A program made the position numbers and the translations under genes. From assembly GCA_020635905.1 (NCBI GenBank), contig JACJYV010000002.1:124001-188000 (forward strand): a stretch of DNA of 64,000 nucleotides. The letters are read 5' to 3'. Positions 43,301-50,537 of the stretch are shown here, piece by piece; positions within the stretch are counted from its first letter, which is position 1, and each line of letters opens with the position of its first letter. The DNA comes from Bacteroidia bacterium (GTDB lineage: Bacteria; Bacteroidota; Bacteroidia; J057; JADKCL01). Below the pieces are notes generated by a model. That model made no database searches. It worked only from the letters and a program-made list of their open reading frames with translations, and was not told the DNA's origin.

Positions 43301-45975
43301 GAGAAAGAAGTGGTGCTCAGGCTCGATGAACTGATCGCGCAGTTGTCGCTGCTGCCATTGTCAACCTGTACGGCGAGGGCGGTGGCGTTGCCACTTCCGT
43401 TCAGATACAGCGTGATGTTCTGGCAGGCGGCCGTTGGGGCGGTGCTGTCAATCACGGTGACCGTGGAAGTACAGGTGGCAGAATTGCCGCTGGCGTCGGA
43501 TACAGTCAGGACCTCGGTGTTGGCACCCACGTTGGAGCAGGTGTAAGATCCACCACTGATAGAAAGGCTGCTGACCGCACAGTTGTCGCTGCTGCCCGCG
43601 TCCACATCGCCGGAAACGATGCTTGCACTCCCTGATCCGTCGAGATAGACGGTGAGATTCTGGCAAACGGCCGAAGGCGCGGTGCTGTCCGTAACGGTGA
43701 TGATGGTGGTACAGGATGAGCTGTTGCCATTGGCATCGGGTACGGTCAGGGTTTCAGTATTGGCACCGATGTTGGAGCAGGTGTAGGAACCGCCGCTGAG
43801 GGACAGGGTACTGAGGGTACAGTTGTCGCTGCTGCCAGCATCCACGGTTGCGGGTGAAACGGTTACTGTGCCCGAACCATTCAGAAAGACGGTTACGTTC
43901 TGGCAGGAGGCTACCGGAGAAACGGTGTCATTCACCGTGATGGTGGTAGTACAGGTAGAGGAATTTCCACCCGGATCGGTTACCGTCAGGGTTTGGGAGG
44001 TAGATCCAATGTTGCTGCAGCTGAAGGTGGTTTGGGGCAGGGAGTAAGTGAGACTGCCGGAGCAATTGTCGGTGCTGCCAGCGTCCACGTCAGATCCGTT
44101 TATGGTTGCAGTGCCGGATCCATTCAGGAAAAGGGTTATATCCTGGCAGGAGGCAACGGGTCCGGTGGTATCCTGAACTGAGATTGACACGCTGCAGGTT
44201 CCGGTATTGCCACTTCCGTCGGTTACGGTCAGGGTATAGGAATTTGTTCCTGCATTGGTACAGGTGAAACTGGTCTGGGAAAGAGAATAGGAGGCGATGG
44301 AGCAGTTGTCGGTGCTGCCATTGTCCGCATCTGTATCGGTAAGAGTGGCATTTCCTGAACCATCGAGATATACGGTAAGGCTGGAAACGCAGGTTGCAGT
44401 GGGGGAATTGGTATCAACCACGGTAACGATGGAACTGCAGGAGGCAGAATTCGCATTGAAATCCGTTACAGTCAGGGTTGAGGTGTTTGCACCAATGTTG
44501 GAGCAATTGAAGGAGCTGGGACTGGCTACATAGGTATCAATCCCGATATTGTCCGTGGAACCCCCATCGATGTCTGTTCCGGTGATGGTGGCACTTCCTG
44601 ACCCATCCAGATATACGGATATATTCTGGCAAACGGCAGTGGGAGGTGTGGTGTCGGAGGTGGAGAATTGCTGGTAATAAACTCCATACTCGCTGGAATC
44701 GTGGGTGGCAGTGGAATTGGTGAGACCATCCTGCCAGGTTACGACCAGGTTAGAATCGTTGTGACACCAGGCCACGGCAGGAGCCTGCTGGAAGTCGGTG
44801 GTACGGGTGTTGACCTGGGTTTCTGCCCCAAATTTACTGGCGGTCGCTTCATAGGTCTGCAGGTACACGCCTTCGTAGCTTCCATCCTGTCCGTAAGAAT
44901 TCCAGGCTATGGCAAATCTGCCTTCGCGGGTTACGGTAATGCGGGGATTGTCCTGGCTGCCCGAGGTGGTGGAATTTACTTTGAACACACCACCCTGGGC
45001 CGTTCCCGAACTGTTATAGCGGCGGGCATAAATGCCTTCCTGGCTTCCGTCCTGGTCGCGGCTGGCCCAAACGATGATGAAGTTGCCATCGACATCCATT
45101 TCCACGGAGGGATCGGTCTGGTTATTGGCCGTTGAGGTATTGACCAGAAACTGGCTGCCCACGGGGCTGCCAGTGGTACCGTCCACCATCTGGGCATAAA
45201 TCCCCATGGTGGAGCCGGAATTGTCCCCATATCCCTGCCATACGATGATTCCGTTTCCGGCAGAATCGAGGGCGATGTCGGGCATGCCCTGATAGCCTGC
45301 AGTGTCGGTATTCACGAGCCAGGCACTCTGAATTGAAGAACCTGAGGAATTATAAAAGCGGGCATAAATCCCAAATCCGTCTCCGTCATTTTCAGAATCC
45401 ATGAAAACCACGCCGTAGTTTCCGGCGTCGTCCATGGCTACGCGGCTGCGAAACTGGGAGCCCGTCTGGGTGTTATTGGCTCTGCCTTCTCCAATGACGG
45501 CACTTCCCGTGTTGTCGTAGAGGCGTTGCCATACGCCATACTGGTCTGCATCCTGGCCATAGGAACTCCAGGTGACGACGTAAGAGCCGTTGGGGTTCAT
45601 GTCGATATCGGGATATCGCTGTCCGTTGGTAGTAGTGGAGTTGATTTTGGTTTCGCTGCCGTTGGCGGTTCCATTGGCAAGGAAACGTTGCAGGTAGATT
45701 CCATAGTCGGATCCATCCTGGGCAAAGCTTTCCCATACGATGGCAAAATTCCCTGAATCATCGATTCCAATGGAGGGATTTTGCTGGGAATTGCTGGTGG
45801 TGGTATTGACTATGGTTTCGGTTCCACTGGTCCCTGGTTGGGCATATAGAGACAGATTCACCAAAAGAAGCAGCGCGAGCATGATTGCCTGGATGGAAAA
45901 GGAACTGGCATTTCCTTTCCATTTGCGCAACCGCCTTGTTTCCGGTGTTTCTGTTCTCGTTATAAATATTTGCAT
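37390..45975 (-). CDS. Giant T9SS-exported repeat protein: seven-repeat propeller-like head, 29 HYR/Ig-like modules
   Basis: The protein has 2861 residues. The signal peptide has a long basic n-region (h-region AIMLALLLLVNLSLYAQ, residues about 31-47). Residues about 65-435 form seven repeats of ~55 residues, each with a core like GNFAIVWESFAQDGSDYGIY. Then follow 29 modules of ~80 residues, each starting D(S/T)TAPxAxCQ and usually holding four cysteines (CQN, DNC, SYTC, SSC) that could form two disulfides. The last ~90 residues are a T9SS type A sorting domain (FEAFPNPTHQDLSVRI ... GVYFLNYRQDGKHLSRKIVKY). It should be anchored at or released from the cell surface and probably mediates adhesion. 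Modules 5-19 are almost identical in DNA (720-bp higher-order repeat). It starts 11 bases after the S74-domain gene stop. Confidence 0.9.
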   Translation of the reverse strand: MQIFITRTETPETRRLRKWKGNASSFSIQAIMLALLLLVNLSLYAQPGTSGTETIVNTTTSNSQQNPSIGIDDSGNFAIVWESFAQDGSDYGIYLQRFLANGTANGSETKINSTTTNGQRYPDIDMNPNGSYVVTWSSYGQDADQYGVWQRLYDNTGSAVIGEGRANNTQTGSQFRSRVAMDDAGNYGVVFMDSENDGDGFGIYARFYNSSGSSIQSAWLVNTDTAGYQGMPDIALDSAGNGIIVWQGYGDNSGSTMGIYAQMVDGTTGSPVGSQFLVNTSTANNQTDPSVEMDVDGNFIIVWASRDQDGSQEGIYARRYNSSGTAQGGVFKVNSTTSGSQDNPRITVTREGRFAIAWNSYGQDGSYEGVYLQTYEATASKFGAETQVNTRTTDFQQAPAVAWCHNDSNLVVTWQDGLTNSTATHDSSEYGVYYQQFSTSDTTPPTAVCQNISVYLDGSGSATITGTDIDGGSTDNIGIDTYVASPSSFNCSNIGANTSTLTVTDFNANSASCSSIVTVVDTNSPTATCVSSLTVYLDGSGNATLTDTDADNGSTDNCSIASYSLSQTSFTCTNAGTNSYTLTVTDGSGNTGTCSVSISVQDTTGPVASCQDITLFLNGSGTATINGSDVDAGSTDNCSGSLTYSLPQTTFSCSNIGSTSQTLTVTDPGGNSSTCTTTITVNDTVSPVASCQNVTVFLNGSGTVTVSPATVDAGSSDNCTLSTLSLSGGSYTCSNIGANTETLTVPDANGNSSSCTTIITVTDSTAPSAVCQNLTVYLDGSGSASIVSGDVDAGSSDNCAVSSLSISGGSYTCSNVGANTEVLTVSDASGNSATCTSTVTVIDSTAPTAACQNITLYLNGSGNATALAVQVDNGSSDNCAISSSSLSTTSFSCSNVGANTETLTVMDGSGNSATCSTIITVTDSTAPVASCQDVTVYLNGSGSVTVSASTVDAGSSDNCSLGTLSLSGGSYTCSNIGANTETLTVPDANGNSSSCTTIITVTDSTAPSAVCQNLTVYLDGSGSASIVSGDVDAGSSDNCAVSSLSISGGSYTCSNVGANTEVLTVSDASGNSATCTSTVTVTDSTAPLASCQNLTVFLDGSGSASVSTGDVDNGSSDNCAISSSSLSTTSFTCSNVGANTETLTVMDGSGNSATCSTIITVTDSTAPVASCQDVTVYLNGSGSVTVSASTVDAGSSDNCSLGTLSLSGGSYTCSNIGANTETLTVPDANGNSSTCTTIITVTDSTAPSAVCQNLTVYLDGSGSASVVSGDVDAGSSDNCAVSSLSISGGSYTCSNVGANTEVLTVSDASGNSATCTSTVTVIDSTAPTAACQNITLYLNGSGNATALAVQVDNGSSDNCAISSSSLSTTSFSCSNVGANTETLTVMDGSGNSATCSTIITVTDSTAPVASCQDVTVYLNGSGSVTVSASTVDAGSSDNCSLGTLSLSGGSYTCSNIGANTETLTVPDANGNSSSCTTIITVTDSTAPSAVCQNLTVYLDGSGSASIVSGDVDAGSSDNCAVSSLSISGGSYTCSNVGANTEVLTVSDASGNSATCTSTVTVIDSTAPLASCQNLTVFLDGSGSASVSTGDVDNGSSDNCAISSSSLSTTSFTCSNVGANTETLTVMDGSGNSATCSTIITVTDSTAPVASCQDVTVYLNGSGSVTVSASTVDAGSSDNCSLGTLSLSGGSYTCSNIGANTETLTVPDANGNSSSCTTIITVTDSTAPSAVCQNLTVYLDGSGNASIVSGDVDAGSSDNCAVSSLSISGGSYTCSNVGANTEVLTVSDASGNSATCTSTVTVTDSTAPLASCQNLTIFLDGSGSASVSTGDVDNGSSDNCAISSSSLSTTSFTCSNVGANTETLTVMDGSGNSATCSTIITVTDSTAPVASCQDVTVYLNGSGSVTVSASTVDAGSSDNCSLGTLSLSGGSYTCSNIGANTETLTVPDANGNSSSCTSIITVTDSTAPSAVCQNITVYLDGSGNVSVTSNDVDAGSSDNCSLGTLSLTGGSYTCSNIGANTEVLTVPDVNGNSSSCTTIITVTDSTAPLASCQDITVFLDGSGSASVSSGDVDNGSSDNCAIGSILLSTTSFNCNDVGVNAETLSVSDGSGNSSTCATNITVTDSTAPVASCQDVTVYLNGSGSVTVSASTVDAGSSDNCSLGTLSLSGGVYLCNNLGANTETLTVPDANGNSSTCTTIITVTDSTAPLAVCQNITVYLNSLGSATVTANDIDGGSTDNCSVGTLSMTGGSYTCTEVGANTEVLTVPDGNGNSSSCTSIITVSDTVAPVASCTNLTLYLDGSGSATITPQDVDGGSTDACGISGLSLSQTSFSCQDLGTNSETLTVTDVNSNAGTCVATITVEDTTAPAAVCQNVTLYLGTNGTATLLAGDVDGGSTDNCTLGTLSISNGSFTCQDAGTPTQVTLTVPDTEGNISTCQATITVSDTTAPQASCQNISVYLDGSGNATVQPGDVDAGSSDNCSGIILSLSGGTYTCTNLGTLTEVLTVTDSSANSSTCSATITVIDSTAPAALCQDITLYLNSVGSALLTANDIDGGSTDNCSIAASATSQSIFGCGDAGVNTVTLTQTDASGNSSSCTSLVTVEDTLKPVASCQDVIVYLDGNGDGALTATEVDNGSTDNCSLTLSLSDTTFSCNDVGPSLQAVLTVTDPSGNQDTCAVKIDVIDTIPPTVLCKNDTVYLNNGVANITPLNVENGSTDNCGLAGNPTVTPNTFTMANLGPNTVTLTHTDVNGNVASCNSIVFVDTLVAISGEFLLTGVDFEAFPNPTHQDLSVRISCSHCAGGEAGILTLVAMNGVVLLDRQVVLQGGTYQTTFDLGQVAKGVYFLNYRQDGKHLSRKIVKY
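40090..43689 (-). repeat. 720-bp higher-order tandem repeat, five copies, inside the giant gene
   Basis: Five units of exactly 720 bp, each three 240-bp modules (types B-C-A), cover modules 5-19. The A-type module recurs with D-codon starts at 43209, 42489, 41769, 41049 and 40329. The middle module alternates between two forms: C (with ...NATALAVQVD...) in units 1 and 3, and C' (...SASVSTGDVD...) in units 2, 4 and 5. This implies duplication of a 1440-bp block followed by a 720-bp one, or gene conversion. Flanking modules 1-4 and 20-29 are clearly older and diverged. Confidence 0.9.
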
Positions 45976-45986
45976 GTGCTTCTTTT

Positions 45987-47840
45987 TTAACGGTTGTAAG
46001 TGATGGGCTGCTGTTCAGCACCGGTGCCTGCTTTGGCCTCCAGGGCATTGAGGCGGGCATTGAGTTGGAGGAATGCTTCCTCATACTGGTTCAGCCTGCT
46101 TTCCTGCTGTGAGATCAGCTGGTCGCGCTCTTCCACTTTTTGGCTGAGTTCCTGAACGGCTTTCACGAGGGGCACCACAAACTCTGCGTAGCGAAGACCA
46201 TAAATTTCTCCGTCATTGGCCGGCACTTTCACCCCACTGAATTCAAAGTCTGCATCTTTGGCTGCCTGCTCCACTTCCTGGGCGATGAACCCGGTATAGC
46301 GAATGGCGGCTTTGGCTTTGAGGGCAGACTGGATGGCGGGGGGAAGATTATCACCCATTTGTTTTTGCAGGGCGAGGAGATCAAAGTTGTAGGTTACGGG
46401 ACGCAGGCGATTGATGAAATCCAGCCCGGACACGTTTTCGCACACGTTGGTTTTGAATCTTCCGTCGGAGGTGGCAGTCCAGTTGACGATGCCCCCGATG
46501 GATGCGGTGGAGGAGTTGCCAATGTACACTTCGTTGGCAGCAGTGAGGGTGGCTCCGTAGCCAATGGCAATGGAGTTGGAGCCCGATACGTTGGAGCTGG
46601 CTCCAATGGCGATGGAGTAATCGGTGGAGGCGGTGGCGCTGTCACCTATGGCCACAGCGTAGCTGCCTGCTACGGAATTGAGGTTACCCAGGCCTACGGA
46701 CTGGATTCCGGTTACAGTGCAGGACTGGCCAATGCCGACGGATCTGGCACCGGAGACGGTGGCCATGTAACCCACAGCCACAGCATGGTTGGCGGAGGCT
46801 GAAGCCTGGCGGCCGAGCCCCACCACCCCGGTGGCGGTAGCCTGAGCAATGTAGCCGAGGGCTATACTTCCGGTTCCGGTGGCATCGGACTCATTCCCGA
46901 GTGAAATTGCGTACTGGGAACTTCCCCTTGCATTATAGCCGAGAGCCACTACGTCGTTATTATCGGCGCTGGTGTAAGCGCCCAGGAAGGTACAACGGCT
47001 GCGGATGGTGGAGTTGAAGTCTGCGAAGGCCCCCATCCCTACGTTGTCTTCTCCCTGGCGGTTTACGTCGCCGCAGGATGCGCCCACGTAGGTGTTGCGG
47101 TTGGCATCGTTGGTGTTGTTGGTACGGTTGTTGTCCCAGCCGGCAAACCAGCCCACAAAGGTATTGAAGTCGGCATGCTCGGTGGCCGCCCCGGCCGCCT
47201 GGCCAATGAAGGTGTTTTTGAAGCCGTCACCGACGTCAGTACCGGCAGAGTCGCCCATACAGGTATTCCGGTAGCCGGTTTCAATGTCGTACCCGGCATC
47301 ATTTCCGACGGCGGTATTGCGGTGACCTGAAGTACAGGAACGACCTGCATCCCGGCCTACAAAGGTGTTTTCAAAGCCGTCCTCGTTATTATAGCCGGCG
47401 TCTTCCCCGATGAACACATTTCGGGATCCTGTAGTATTGTGAAAACCGGATTCTTCTCCCACGAAGGTGTTGTCAGTTCCGCTGGTGTTGTAGTAACCGG
47501 ACAGGGTACCCATGAAGGTATTGTCAGTGTTGGTGTTGTAATACCCGGCCTGGGTTCCGACAAAGGTATTGTCGGAGCCGGTGGTATTGGTGTAGCCAGT
47601 TTCTTTACCGATATACACATTTTGGGAACTGGTGGATGCGGTATAGCCCGCTCTCATACCCACCATGGTGTTATCGCTTCCGGTGGAAATGTTTGTTCCG
47701 GCGGAGTCGCCCAGGAATACGTTGTTGTCACCTGAGGTAATGCTGGATCCGGCACCTGTTCCGAGTGATTCATTGAGAGTTTGGGTAAATATGCTGCCTG
47801 CGCTGAGGAGCAGTATCCCGAGGATAAGTAAGTGTTTCAT
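45987..47840 (-). CDS. YadA-head-like surface protein with C-terminal S74 intramolecular chaperone
   Basis: The ATG at 47840 (MKHLLILGILLLSAGSIFTQ) starts a signal peptide. 617 residues. Residues about 40-235 are repeats of NTFVGxxAGYxNTTGxD type. Residues about 270-440 are short YadA/Hia-head-like repeats (AIGDSATAS, SIAIGYGA). The peptidase S74 domain follows with TSDGRFKTNV (S458-D459 is the expected self-cleavage site), RPVTYNFDLL and FIAQEVEQAA. It ends in a heptad coiled coil (VEERDQLISQQESRLNQYEEAFLQLNARL). S74 domains drive trimer formation of beta-helical fibres, then cut themselves off. There is no T9SS CTD. It is the first gene of the operon with the giant cargo. Confidence 0.87.
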   Translation of the reverse strand: MKHLLILGILLLSAGSIFTQTLNESLGTGAGSSITSGDNNVFLGDSAGTNISTGSDNTMVGMRAGYTASTSSQNVYIGKETGYTNTTGSDNTFVGTQAGYYNTNTDNTFMGTLSGYYNTSGTDNTFVGEESGFHNTTGSRNVFIGEDAGYNNEDGFENTFVGRDAGRSCTSGHRNTAVGNDAGYDIETGYRNTCMGDSAGTDVGDGFKNTFIGQAAGAATEHADFNTFVGWFAGWDNNRTNNTNDANRNTYVGASCGDVNRQGEDNVGMGAFADFNSTIRSRCTFLGAYTSADNNDVVALGYNARGSSQYAISLGNESDATGTGSIALGYIAQATATGVVGLGRQASASANHAVAVGYMATVSGARSVGIGQSCTVTGIQSVGLGNLNSVAGSYAVAIGDSATASTDYSIAIGASSNVSGSNSIAIGYGATLTAANEVYIGNSSTASIGGIVNWTATSDGRFKTNVCENVSGLDFINRLRPVTYNFDLLALQKQMGDNLPPAIQSALKAKAAIRYTGFIAQEVEQAAKDADFEFSGVKVPANDGEIYGLRYAEFVVPLVKAVQELSQKVEERDQLISQQESRLNQYEEAFLQLNARLNALEAKAGTGAEQQPITYNR

Positions 47841-48015
47841 ATATCTGAGTTTATTGATCAAAGGACCTGGTATTTCAATTTTATAAAAGTATGGGTCAGT
47901 TTCCTTAAATTAAATCAGGCTCGTTGCATTGATTTTCATTTATGTTACATTTCTCCCGGGCCCGGCTTTTCTTTCCGGGCGAGGTAACTGACATTTTGTT
48001 AATCGTTGTTTCGTT

Positions 48016-49209
48016 TCAAACCTCCCCTTCCAGTTCCTGGATAGCCAGCCAGGCCATCATGCCGGTGGAAAGGCGTAATGCGTCTTCGTCTATATTAAAC
48101 AAGGGCGTATGCAGCCCATGGTTAATTCCTTTGGATATATTCCGCGTGCCGAGGCGGTAAAAACAGCCGGGAATTTCCTGGGTGTACCAGGCAAAATCTT
48201 CGGCAGCCATCCAGATGTCGAGGTCAATGATGTTCTCCTCACCCACATAAGATGCCGCTGCGGCCCTGGCTCTTGCGGTCAGTTCCTCATTATTTTTTAA
48301 TACGGGGTATCCGAGCCGAATTTCCAGGTCGGCTTCGCCGCCCATGCTTTTGGCTAGGGCGTGGACAATTTCACGGATGCGCTGGTGGGCGAGGGCCCTC
48401 CACTCTTCGTTCATGGCCCGGAAGGTGCCTTCGAGGTACACTTCATCGGGGATGATGTTGGTGGCTCCGTTGGCAATCATTTTGCCGAAGGAAAGCACGG
48501 AGGGATAGCGGGGATCCATGGTGCGGCTGACCACAGTCTGCAGGGCCGTGATGATCTGGGCGGTGATAGTGACCGGATCTATGAAGTTTTGGGGCTGGGC
48601 TGCATGGCCGCCTTTGCCTTTGACGGTGAGGTAGATTTCGTCGGCTGAGGCCATGTAGATGCCTTTGCGAAAGCCGAATTTGCCCTGGTCTATGAAGGGC
48701 ATAACGTGCTGACCGAGGATGCCACCCACGCGGGGATTTTCCAGGACTCCTTCGCGGATCATGACCGAGGCTCCGCCCGGCAGCCGCTCTTCAGAAGGTT
48801 GGAAGAGTAGTTTGATGGTGCCTTTGATGTGGGGCTTCAGCTGGCTGAGGATGCGGGCGGTACCCAGCAGGGAACTGGTGTGGACATCGTGTCCGCAGGC
48901 ATGCATTTTGCCCGGGTTGCGAGAGATGTAGTCCACTTCGTTGGCTTCCAGGATGGGCAAGGCATCCATGTCGGCCCGAAGGGCGATGGTTTTTCCGGGA
49001 AGTTCGCCTTCGATCAGTCCTACCACGCCAGTTTTGGCGATGTTGTCCTGAAAGGGTATGCCGAGGCCGCTGAGTTGTGCTTTGACCAGGGCACTGGTTT
49101 CGTATTCTTCGAAGGAAAGTTCAGGATTGGCATGGATCTGCCGACGGAGGTCCACTATTTCGGCGAAAATGTCGCTGGAAAGGTTTTGTATTTTTTCCTT
49201 TATCTCCAC
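48016..49209 (-). CDS. M20 family amidohydrolase (N-acyl-amino-acid / hippurate hydrolase-like)
   Basis: The protein has 397 residues, M20D type. Motifs in order: RRQIHANPELSFEEYETS, ALRADMDALPI, GKMHACGHDVHTSSLLG (metal ligands), FQPSEERLPGGA (catalytic glutamates), GQHVMP, KGKGGHAAQPQNFIDPV in the dimerisation domain, and a final MAAEDFAWYTQEIPGCFYRLG. It deacylates N-acyl amino acids in the cytoplasm. IAA-amino-acid hydrolase and N-acetyl-diaminopimelate deacetylase are relatives that cannot be separated by eye. It is a single gene next to the repeat-rich gap. Confidence 0.92.
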   Translation of the reverse strand: MEIKEKIQNLSSDIFAEIVDLRRQIHANPELSFEEYETSALVKAQLSGLGIPFQDNIAKTGVVGLIEGELPGKTIALRADMDALPILEANEVDYISRNPGKMHACGHDVHTSSLLGTARILSQLKPHIKGTIKLLFQPSEERLPGGASVMIREGVLENPRVGGILGQHVMPFIDQGKFGFRKGIYMASADEIYLTVKGKGGHAAQPQNFIDPVTITAQIITALQTVVSRTMDPRYPSVLSFGKMIANGATNIIPDEVYLEGTFRAMNEEWRALAHQRIREIVHALAKSMGGEADLEIRLGYPVLKNNEELTARARAAAASYVGEENIIDLDIWMAAEDFAWYTQEIPGCFYRLGTRNISKGINHGLHTPLFNIDEDALRLSTGMMAWLAIQELEGEV

Positions 49210-49410
49210 GGTTAGTTGGGGTTTAACCTCCTGATTTCTGCAAAATTAAGGAATGCTGGGGGAACTTGGGCTATGATGGGGGGAGAATTTTGGGGGTGAG
49301 GGGGTTTTAAACACGGAGAACTACATGCCAAAGGCACTCACATGGAGGAGAGCACAAAGGTTTTTTGGGGGGGTAACACAGAGAAGGGGTTTTTGAACAC
49401 AGAGGCACAG

Positions 49411-49950
49411 AGTCAATAGGAATGGTCAGGAGTTTTCTAATGGAAAGCTTCCGCTTTGGGTGGGGGATTAACCACTGAGTTCACAGAGTTTTTTGGAGGA
49501 CACGGAGAATTTTTGATGGAAAGTTTCCGCTTTTGGGGGTGGTTTAACACAAAGGCACAAAGAGCACAAAGTTTTTTTGGGGAAGGGGTTTTAAACACGG
49601 AGGCACATGCCAAAGGCACTCCTATGGAGGAGTCAGTAGGAATGGTCAGGAGGTTTCTAATGGAAAGCTTCCGCTTTGGGTGGGGGATTAATCACTGAGT
49701 TCACAGAGTTTTTTGGAGGACACGGAGAATTTTTGATGGAAAGTTTCCGCTTTTGGGGGTGGTTCAACACAAAGGCACAAAGAGCACAAAGTTTTTTTGG
49801 GGAAGGGGTTTTAAACACGGAGGCACATGCCAAAGGCACTCCTATGGAGGAGTCAGTAGGAATGGTCAGGAGGTTTCTAATGGAAAGCTTCCGCTTTGGG
49901 TGGGGGATTAACCACTGAGTTCACAGAGTTTTTTGGAGGACACGGAGACC
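49411..49950 (+). repeat. 220-bp tandem repeat, about 2.5 copies
   Basis: The text from AGTCA(A/G)TAGGAATGGTCAGGAG recurs at 49411, 49631 and 49851, exactly 220 bases apart. The first two copies differ at only a few positions and the third diverges near 49937. Inside each unit are smaller related phrases: TGGAAAGCTTCCGCTTT and TGGAAAGTTTCCGCTTT, ACTGAGTTCACAGAGTTTTTT, and GGCACAAAGAGCACAAAG. The near-identity implies recent expansion. A diverged single copy is at 17.96-18.19 kb. Confidence 0.88.
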
Positions 49951-50061
49951 CTGTTGATTTTTTTGAGGGGAAGCTTCCGCTTTGGGGTGGGGATTGAAAC
50001 GCATCGGCATTTACAAATGCCTTTTATTCTGATTTGGTGGGTTTCAGGTTAAGGTTGGGGG

Positions 50062-50281
50062 TTGTCAGGGATTGGTAATTTGCCTGCAGGGGATCGGCAA
50101 GGTATCTGTAAGGGATCTGGGATATTTGAAAGTTAGGTTAAGTGTACTCTAAGTGTACCTGATCTATACTTTATTATTATTTGAACCATACTTTAACTAT
50201 ACGTGAAATATGCTTGAAGCATACTTAAACCACGGGCGAACCACGGGTGAACCACCGCTCAACTACGGGTGAACTATGTAA
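50062..50281 (+). repeat. 11-bp-period degenerate repeat array (copy 2), about 20 units
   Basis: Twenty consecutive units keep an 11-base phase without insertion. Examples in order: CTGCAGGGGAT (50084), CTGTAAGGGAT (50106), TAAGTGTACTC (50139), TAAGTGTACCT (50150), GATCTATACTT (50161), GAACCATACTT (50183), GAAGCATACTT (50216), GAACCACGGGT (50238), GAACCACCGCT (50249), CAACTACGGGT (50260). The consensus shifts gradually from one end to the other. The period is not a multiple of three, so it is not a coding repeat. Confidence 0.85.
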
Positions 50282-50315
50282 TTTTTTGTTTTGGGGAAGG
50301 GGTTAAATTTTGGAG

Positions 50316-50357
50316 GACGGGTGCGGGGACGGGGACGGGTGCGAGTGCGGGGACGGG
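50316..50357 (+). repeat. G-rich hexamer tract, possible G-quadruplex
   Basis: GGGTGC, GGGGAC, GGGGAC, GGGTGC, GAGTGC, GGGGAC, GGG: a 6-bp pattern with at least four runs of three or four G separated by two or three bases. It could fold as a G-quadruplex on the plus strand. It is about 180 bases before glnS. Confidence 0.6.
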
Positions 50358-50484
50358 ATTTTTTGGAAACAACATGGTCGTTTCCTTGGGGGGATATTTG
50401 GCGGCTTGCTGCCTGGGCCTGAGGCCACCCTGTGGGGAAGGTTGTTGCTTGAAGCTTTAGATTAACCCATCCGCAATTTTTACG

Positions 50485-50492
50485 TACATTTG
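50485..50492 (+). promoter_or_regulatory. Promoter -7 box (TACATTTG) for glnS
   Basis: TACATTTGCACC matches TAnnTTTG and its usual GCA extension, 46 bases upstream of the GlnS ATG. GTTGTTGCTT lies further upstream than the ideal -33 spacing. Confidence 0.6.
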
Positions 50493-50537
50493 CACCGCCT
50501 TAGGGCAATTGTATCAATTATTTAAAAACGGAAGAAA

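Larger units (their letters stand above)
49210..50537. other. 1.3-kb non-coding region filled with repeats
   Basis: No supported gene. Open frames of 60-80 codons on both strands (for example 49456-49698 and 49676-49918) are translations of the tandem repeat. In order it contains partial CACAGAG-type units (49300-49410), the 220-bp tandem repeat, the 11-bp array, a G-rich hexamer tract, and the glnS promoter. Each is listed separately. Confidence 0.75.

Noticed and set aside
40208..43546. Plus-strand open frames of 152 codons at 40208, 40928, 41648, 42368 and 43088
   Set aside because: They are antisense shadows of the 720-bp repeat in the giant gene. Their exact 720-base spacing follows from the repeat, and they have no start signals or family features.
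49437..49918. Small open frames of 60-80 codons on both strands
   Set aside because: They are translations of the 220-bp tandem repeat and appear on both strands at the same period; no initiation signals.
50062..50281. CRISPR array
   Set aside because: The repeats are 11 bp, contiguous, degenerate and have no spacers; no cas genes in the window.
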